Below are positions 59,401 to 64,000 of a stretch of DNA of 64,000 bases, in pieces. The stretch spans positions 28,163,441-28,227,440 of the forward strand of contig CM038722.1 of the NCBI GenBank assembly GCA_021613375.1, read 5' to 3'. The stretch's first letter is position 1, and every line of letters begins with the position of its first letter. Made by a program: the position numbers and the translations under genes. This DNA comes from Megaleporinus macrocephalus. Taxonomy: Eukaryota; Chordata; Actinopteri; Characiformes; Anostomidae. Below the pieces are notes generated by a model. That model made no database searches and was not told where the DNA came from. It saw only the letters and a list, made by a program, of their open reading frames with translations.

Positions 59401-62400
59401 TCCCGATCCCATCACAGCCATTACCGACCTTCTTCAACGTCGTCGCCATCATGACCAACTTGTGAATCTAAAAAGCTGCATCTTGGTCAGATATGGAACC
59501 ACGGTCCCTTCTACGTCTTGAAGACGTTCCACTTTACTTCTTGCCTGAGAAGGTGAACTTTATGTTCATTTGTGGGCAAGCTGGCATTTCCTCCCGCGGT
59601 TACGAACCTGCACACAGATACGGCAGGTTCTTGATAGCGGCCAATGATACTAATGCAGGGTGCGTGTTGACCCAGTTCCTTCCAGACAACCTGCAGGAGC
59701 ACGCTGTCAGCTCCGAGCAAATCCGCAACATCCTCGATTTAATAGAAATATCACCGCAAGGACCCTCAGTGTCTGAATCCTATGCCCACTGGAATGTGTG
59801 CTTCGGTAAAGGCAATGGTTAATTATGTCCACAACCACAGCAGCTCTACAACTATGCACGACTGAATGTTCACCACATGGATAAACGGTTCTTCTTCAAT
59901 ACACAAACGTCAAAGGTTAAAGATCAGGCCTCACACATATCCTGTGCGGAAACCCTAATGAAGCAGCACCCAAGATGTAGAAACGCCTCTAGCAGAGAAG
60001 GGTTTGTAGACCTTCTGGAGAGTCTTCCATTCAGAGGTGTAAGCTAAAGAAATAGCCCTGGAATTGAAAGCCAGTAGGGTCAAGTGCGAGGTGCTTTGTG
60101 AACACATGTATGGGCTTTTAAAGGCTGGACGGATAGAGCACGCTTTAAGAACTGAGCAGCCAATGGGGATTTCTTATCATAAAACTAAATAAAGAAAAGT
60201 TAAAAGTAGATAGGGAAATTTGTTTCAAGGGTTTATAATGACATTTATTTATTTATTTATTTATTTTTTAACTTTCTACACACTTGTTTGTTCTTAGTAT
60301 CAATTTTTATTTCTTTCTTTTGTATATATTTGAAAGACAAATAGAGTTTGTTCTTTTTGTTGTGTATGTACAATGTATATGTGTGATTGATGTTGATGGA
60401 CCCCAGGAGGAATAGCTTTATAGGAGCTAATGGGTAGAGATGGACCGATCAGCGTTTTTGAGGCCGATTCTGATCGCCGATCACCATATCAGCGCGATCG
60501 GCCGATAGCCGATACCGATCGAGGGCAGGGCTATATGCTAGGCAGGGCTACATGTAGTTATTAGCGCAAACAAGTCATTAAACATGGTCTAAACTGGTTT
60601 ATTACCATTTTTAACCAGCTCATATAAAACAGCATAATATGCTGTAATTTAAACAAAATTAATAGTAAATAAACAAAGTAAATCAAACTAATATCCCCTA
60701 ATATCCCCAATTAGACCCTTAATTTAAAACTAAAAAAGCTAATTAAATACATGCAGTTAAAACTGCAGTCATTAAACGCAGACTCTGTTATTTTAAACAA
60801 AAATCTGAAATCATTAAATGTAGATCTTGAATTGTTGCTGCTGTTCTATTCATACTGGTCAGATCTGGTCTGTATGGTGTTCTGGGTTGTTTGTTTTGTG
60901 TTAGCTGTGTGTTCTAGCTCTGCTGTTTGCTGATACTCACTGTATTCAGCTGCGCGTTGTATCAGATTAATAGTGTTAAATGTCTTTGTCTTGGTTCCCC
61001 AACGAGACACACAGATTTGACTAATTTTAAAAACACTGCCAGACGGACGTGCTTTTATGCTTTTCTCGCGAGGTCGCTGCTTTAGTCAGTCTGTGGAAAA
61101 TGAAAGGATATGTGTTTCCACCTAGTGGTTCAGATAGGAATTGCAGGGAGCGGGACGGAGCGGGTTCTTCTCTTTCTGGATGAAACGCTAGCTGGAAATA
61201 CAGAAATTAGGCTCATTTGTTTAACGGGATCGGCTAAATTGGAGAAATATCGGCCGATAACGATACATAGCCGATCGATTCTTCCATCTCTACTACTGGG
61301 GATCCAAATAAAATAAACAAATAAACAAGGGGGTGACATCCTGCAGAGTAAGCCTCAATACTAAAACGGCATGTGGAGATGACAGCTATTTTCAAAGTGG
61401 AAGCAGTTATACTCCCACCAAACAGGGCTTATAATAAGTCCTACGGGTCCACATTACACTCTCTACACCAAGCACCCACTGGAGAGCCTTCCTTTCAGAG
61501 GTATAGACTAAAGAAATGGCCCTGGGTGCGCAAGGTGCTTCCTGAATGCATGTATAGGCTTTAAAGGTGGGGTGGATTAATGCCAGCTTGAATCTGGTCG
61601 CAGGAGCTCTGGTTCTCTGTACAGTCTCTAGAAAGACTGTCTTTGAGAGGATGCTCCTGTTCAGGTGTCTATGTGGGGGAAAGTGAAATCTCTCTGCTGC
61701 ATGCACAAAAAATTATCTGCACTAACCACAAAGCTGCAACTATCAGGCAAAAGATCTGACAATGTGTGAGAAACAATCAAGGTTAATTATATGCTTCGCG
61801 CTCACTCTGTTCAGAACCTACTGAACTAGTGGAACCGGATAGGAAGGTATACGGGAGCGCCCTGGGCTGCAGATGAGGCCGGGGTGTCGTGACCCAATGT
61901 GGGGTTGTTGTGCTGAACAGAATACCATTAAGAACAAGGTACTGAAAGTCTAGCATCAGCTCCAAATCTTCTCCTTCAACAGAGACCAGATGTATTTTGA
62001 TCACTACCTGAGGCTGCTGCTGCGCGTTCCTCCTGAACTGGGCCAACTGGGACAGCAGCAGCTGCTGGTCCAGCATGTCCATGCGCTGTTGCCGCTGAAT
62101 GTCCAACGTGGCCCCCATGCCCAGCGGCGCCTCGGCCCGCGGCTCTGTGCCGGAGAACAGGGGCTCCAGGATCAGGGAGCAGCAGCGAGCTAGCCATCGA
62201 GGAACCAGGAGAAACCGCTGCACCGCCAACGCGTTGTTGTAGTACAGCAGACCGGAGATCTACCACACAGCAACAAACAGTGCCATGGTAACAAAATCAG
62301 AGAGAGAGGACAGCTGGAGTCGCCATGACAACTTCAACAAACAGCACCAAAGGAGATGAAACTATGACAACATCGGCAGGTGGCTGGTTTTGTTTACGTC

Positions 62401-62520
62401 GTAAATCATAACTGAATGCAGAAGAGGGGACGCGCTAGAGATGTCAGCTCAAAGGGGGACGAGGTTACTCACCAATCCACTCAGAGCAACAACCCACATG
62501 TAGGTGCTGGAGGTCAGCAA
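52755..62520 (-). CDS. ubac2: ubac2, last four coding exons (partial gene)
   Basis: UBA domain-containing protein 2, an ER multi-pass membrane protein related to rhomboid pseudoproteases. In mammals it acts with the AMFR/gp78 ERAD machinery and retains UBXD8/FAF2 in the ER. Exons on the minus strand: 62520-62473, 62259-62008, 55099-54965 and 52862-52755. They join in phase 0 throughout and give the C-terminal 179 residues. These comprise the final membrane segment, the conserved GMGATLDIQRQQRM block, a low-complexity linker with LLNWNRFFP, and the UBA domain ending FLLQH. Comparison with human UBAC2 is collinear to the last residue. The N-terminal exons must lie above 64000. Introns carry nested hAT insertions. 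Confidence 0.96.
53046..53640 (-). repeat. Dispersed repeat Z, copy 2 (longer)
   Basis: Copy of the 4.6 kb repeat plus a further 320 bp. On the minus strand this extra part reads LHLEPFALQVRLGLTRHHSR and NSLAVFKRRLKTYLF, which resembles a decayed LINE-type C-terminus. In the last ubac2 intron. Confidence 0.7.
53725..53830 (-). repeat. Short dispersed repeat X (inverse)
   Basis: Inverse copy with agatgctccaaaatag, cctctcctgtaaagttgcca and cattggacagcaa. Confidence 0.65.
54530..54665 (+). repeat. Short dispersed repeat X
   Basis: Copy with tacaggagaggacaaaaaac, atgtaagtcaatggaaccag and gcatttctgtcggtcca, in the last ubac2 intron. Confidence 0.65.
54965..55099 (-). CDS. ubac2: ubac2 exon (linker)
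   Basis: 45 codons, EAGLLNWNRFFPGLRHRGQN followed by a Pro/Gln/His-rich linker ending PVAEEQ. LNWNRFFP matches the linker motif of human UBAC2. Donor gtgagt at 54964. The acceptor is a tandem TAGGAG, so an isoform lacking the first Glu (start 55096) is possible. Confidence 0.92.
55480..55805. repeat. Two repeat X copies head to tail in opposite orientation
   Basis: Inverse copy 55480-55625 and direct copy 55664-55805, separated by a short (TA)n(CA)n. Together they can form a large imperfect hairpin. Confidence 0.6.
55843..56330. mobile_element. hAT MITE M1, second copy
   Basis: Same termini as the 57.3 kb copy (taggggtgagcgatatgg / gatatggcacacccct). Its right flank is a (TA)n tract, which hides any target duplication. 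In a ubac2 intron. Confidence 0.8.
56331..56416. repeat. (TA)n microsatellite
   Basis: Directly adjoins the right end of the M1 copy. Confidence 0.93.
57291..57807. mobile_element. hAT MITE M1, copy nested in element E2
   Basis: 517 bp; ends taggggtgggcgatatgg and atatggcacacccct(a); flanked by TTAGTGAT on both sides (57283-57290, 57808-57815). Related copies are at 32022-32570 and 55843-56330. Confidence 0.88.
57899..57914 (+). promoter_or_regulatory. CTCF-like motif in E2 element
   Basis: CCACTAGATGGCAGTG matches the CTCF consensus CCASYAGRKGGCRS. The same motif is in the E2 fragment at 36212-36227; the 36.8 kb copy has one change in GGC. Confidence 0.5.
58732..58900. repeat. Perfect 72-bp inverted repeat with 25-bp loop
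   Basis: Arms 58732-58803 and 58829-58900 are exact reverse complements over 72 bp; pairing stops at both ends. It follows a Tc1-like terminus at about 58670, in a ubac2 intron. Confidence 0.93.
58980..59220. mobile_element. Tc1-like remnant
   Basis: Resembles the same Tc1 segment as at 11.9-12.1 kb (ctgaaaacatccgca, then atccatccactgtgagaaga). It lies directly after the 72-bp inverted repeat and may be part of one broken element that begins at about 58670 with a Tc1-like end (cagtaccgtgtaaaagtgtt). Confidence 0.55.
59493..59822 (+). pseudogene. Unrecognised ORF, probably part of a decayed gene copy
   Basis: 109 codons with plausible codon usage, including FMFICGQAGISSRGYEPAHR and FLPDNLQEHAVSSEQIRNIL, ending before a TAA. 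An adjacent upstream frame at about 59369-59520 (RKTNRNEQCWEDDP, then ITDLLQRRRHH) and a downstream stretch to 60055 look coding in other frames, suggesting one ORF broken by frameshifts. A related piece lies at 61430-61580. I do not recognise the family. It sits in a ubac2 intron next to a LINE-like 3' tail, so it may be retrotransposon- or retrocopy-derived. Confidence 0.3.
60180..60434 (+). mobile_element. LINE-like 3' tail (continues at 61293-61330)
   Basis: (ATTT)n, then the tail gaccccaggaggaatagc and aggagctaatggg, interrupted by the hAT at 60435-61292 and resumed by gggatccaaataaaataaac. The coding part is not clearly present. Confidence 0.55.
60435..61292. mobile_element. hAT element inserted in a LINE-like 3' tail
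   Basis: 858 bp; ends tagagatggaccgatc and cgattcttccatctcta; flanks ctaatggg and ctactggg (7 of 8 identical). Outside it, gaccccaggaggaatagc...gctaatggg on the left continues as gggatccaaataaa on the right, the usual fish LINE 3' tail. A small ORF inside has no recognised domain. Confidence 0.8.
62008..62259 (-). CDS. ubac2: ubac2 exon (membrane end and QRQQRM block)
   Basis: 84 codons starting ISGLLYYNN, then WLARCCSLILEPLFSG and the family signature GMGATLDIQRQQRMDML; ends AQQQPQ. Acceptor ggtag at 62261-62260, donor gtagtg at 62007. The overlapping plus-strand and alternate minus-strand ORFs are shadows. Confidence 0.95.
62473..62520 (-). CDS. ubac2: ubac2 exon (transmembrane segment)
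   Basis: 48 nt, 16 residues LLTSSTYMWVVALSGL, hydrophobic and aligning with the last membrane helices of UBAC2. Acceptor cacag at 62522-62521, donor gtgagt at 62472. Phase 0 on both sides. Confidence 0.9.
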
Positions 62521-62637
62521 CTGTGAGAGACAGAAACAGACAGAAACAGAGCTTCATTTTCAGTTTCTGTCACACAAATTCACTCAAAAATGAAATTCAG
62601 AGCACAAGCAGGTCATGTTTTTGGGTCAGTGGTCAGG

Positions 62638-62990
62638 ATTAGAGATCGACTGATGTGGGTTTTTCTGTAGCCGATGCCGATGCTGATGTTTAGAGGTCAG
62701 AGTCAGCCGATGGCCGATATGTGCTGCTGATTTTTAGAGTTTTCTGCTTTATTTGCTGCTCAAATGTCACACTAGTAATAAGAAGTAGATGCACAAAATT
62801 TCTGAACTTAACATCATTTATTAAACACTGACTTAACAAGAAAAAACTCAATATTTTTATCTTACTCCTAAAAAATACAGTGTGACCCCATCACTGCTGA
62901 AAGAGTGTAACATACATCTCTACATACCCAAAACTAACACGATATTAAGAAGAGCACTGAAAGATACTTCCACACAGACCACATGTTTAC
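62638..62990. mobile_element. Probable hAT-derived repeat
   Basis: Starts tagagatcgactgatgtggg with repeated gccgatg motifs, as in the 60.4 kb element family. The other end was not located. In a ubac2 intron. Confidence 0.45.
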
Positions 62991-63039
62991 TGCAGTTACA
63001 GAGAGAGCCTCACTTCACACTCAGGTTTTTAATCACATT

Positions 63040-63165
63040 GTAGAATCAGAATCAGAATCAGAATCAGAATCGGACTTTATTGGGCAAGTACGCTCACACA
63101 TACAAGGAATTCGTTTTTGGTTACAGAAGCTCACAGTGCACAATAACTGACATTACAGAACACAC
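63040..63165 (-). mobile_element. LINE/SINE tail with (GATTCT)n
   Basis: (AGAATC)n followed by ggactttattgggcaagt and acatacaaggaattcg, a very common fish retroelement 3' end, here in inverse orientation, abutting the 36-bp minisatellite. Confidence 0.6.
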
Positions 63166-63169
63166 ACAC

Positions 63170-63832
63170 ACACACACACACTCAGTGAGTGATATACACA
63201 CAGACACACACACTCACAGTGAGTGATATACACGCACAGACACAGACACACACAGTGAGTGACATACACGCACAGACACACACACACTCACAGTGAGTGA
63301 CATACACGCACAGACACACACACACTCACAGTGAGTGACATACACGCACAGACACACACACACACACAGTGAGTGACATACACGCACAGACACACACACA
63401 CTCACAGTGAGTGACATACACACAGACACACACATACACAGTGAGTGATATACACGCACAGACACACACACACATACACAGTGAGTGATATACACACAGA
63501 GACACACATTTACAGTGAGTGATATACACGCATAGACACACACACTCACAGTGAGTGACATACAAGCACAGACACACACACTCACAGTGAGTGACATACA
63601 AGCACAGACACACACACTCACAGTGAGTGACATACAAGCACAGACACACACACTCACAGTGAGTGACATACACGCACAGACACACACACTCACAGTGAGT
63701 GACATACACACACAGACACACACACTCACAGTGAGTGACATACACACACAGACACACACACTCACAGTGAGTGACATACACACACAGACACACACACTCA
63801 CAGTGAGTGACATACACACACAGACACACACC
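63170..63832. repeat. 36-bp minisatellite (about 18 units)
   Basis: Units of 36 bp built on cagtgagtgacatacac plus a CA-rich run. 36 is divisible by three, so long ORFs on both strands (up to 210 codons) are by-products of the repeat. In a ubac2 intron. Confidence 0.93.
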
Positions 63833-64000
63833 TGTAAACTGAACATGTGCAGAGTTGTGTATTTAGAGTAAAGTACTGAGTGCAGCTGTAAAGAACAGCA
63901 GACTGAATTAAATAGATATAAATATGAAGAACAGAAGAGTCACTGGTTAAGACGGTGGTACAGAGTGTTCTTTTTATCGAGGATGAGGAGAGAGAGAGAG

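Noticed and set aside
61976..62266. Ala/Gly/His-rich minus-strand ORF over the ubac2 exon
   Set aside because: Wrong frame of a confirmed ubac2 exon.
63214..63846. 210-codon minus-strand ORF and overlapping ORFs on both strands
   Set aside because: Pure consequence of a 36-bp (12-codon) minisatellite; no start context, no exon signals, no complexity.

Overview
The window is vertebrate nuclear DNA, almost certainly from a ray-finned (teleost) fish. The evidence is split genes with GT-AG introns, recognisable orthologues of three vertebrate genes, abundant Tc1-like and hAT-like elements, LINE tails of the fish type, and very many CA/TA microsatellites. The repeat repertoire looks like an ostariophysan fish, but the species cannot be named from sequence alone. 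There is no prokaryotic or CRISPR content.

All three recognised genes lie on the minus strand, so transcription runs from high to low coordinates. (1) ubac2 (last four coding exons, 62520 down to 52755; the 5' exons lie beyond 64000) encodes the last rhomboid-like membrane segments and the C-terminal UBA domain of an ER membrane ERAD factor. (2) tra2b (complete, start codon 42166-42164, stop 27075-27073) has eight coding exons that join without a frame break into 287 residues, RS1-RRM-RS2. Its first intron holds a purine-rich, stop-containing candidate autoregulatory poison exon. (3) igf2bp2 (first two coding exons, 19674-19500 and 18104-18044) encodes the N-terminal RRM1 of an mRNA-binding protein; everything below 18044 is probably its second intron, the rest of the gene lying off the left edge. 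tra2b and igf2bp2 are neighbours in mammals too; ubac2 next to tra2b is a different linkage from the human one.

Layout: 1-18043, presumed igf2bp2 intron 2, with two exon-like plus-strand segments of unknown identity (794-925, 2249-2344), a large 28-bp AT-rich minisatellite field (about 7070-8850, decaying to about 10490), a Tc1 remnant (11763-12503), a ~310-bp duplication (13650-14262) and a ~155-bp tandem array (16600-17530). 18044-20380, igf2bp2 5' end. 20380-25680, intergenic, with a Tc1 transposase relic and a LINE tail. 25690-42400, tra2b, whose introns are packed with hAT elements, a LINE tail, a hAT transposase fragment and tandem duplications. 42345-43390, a three-unit tandem repeat just upstream of tra2b, each unit with a CTCF-like motif. 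43390-52750, intergenic repeats. 52755-64000, ubac2 with nested hAT insertions, a perfect 72-bp inverted repeat, an unrecognised ORF and a 36-bp minisatellite.

The strongest observations are the GC-AG intron and poison exon of tra2b, several hAT insertions dated by intact or near-intact 8-bp target duplications (including two nested insertions), transposon-borne and tandem-repeat-borne CTCF-like motifs, and the perfect 72-bp hairpin at 58732-58900. No clearly new multi-gene system was found; the unidentified coding-like pieces at 794-925, 2249-2344 and 59369-60055 are the best candidates for something undescribed.
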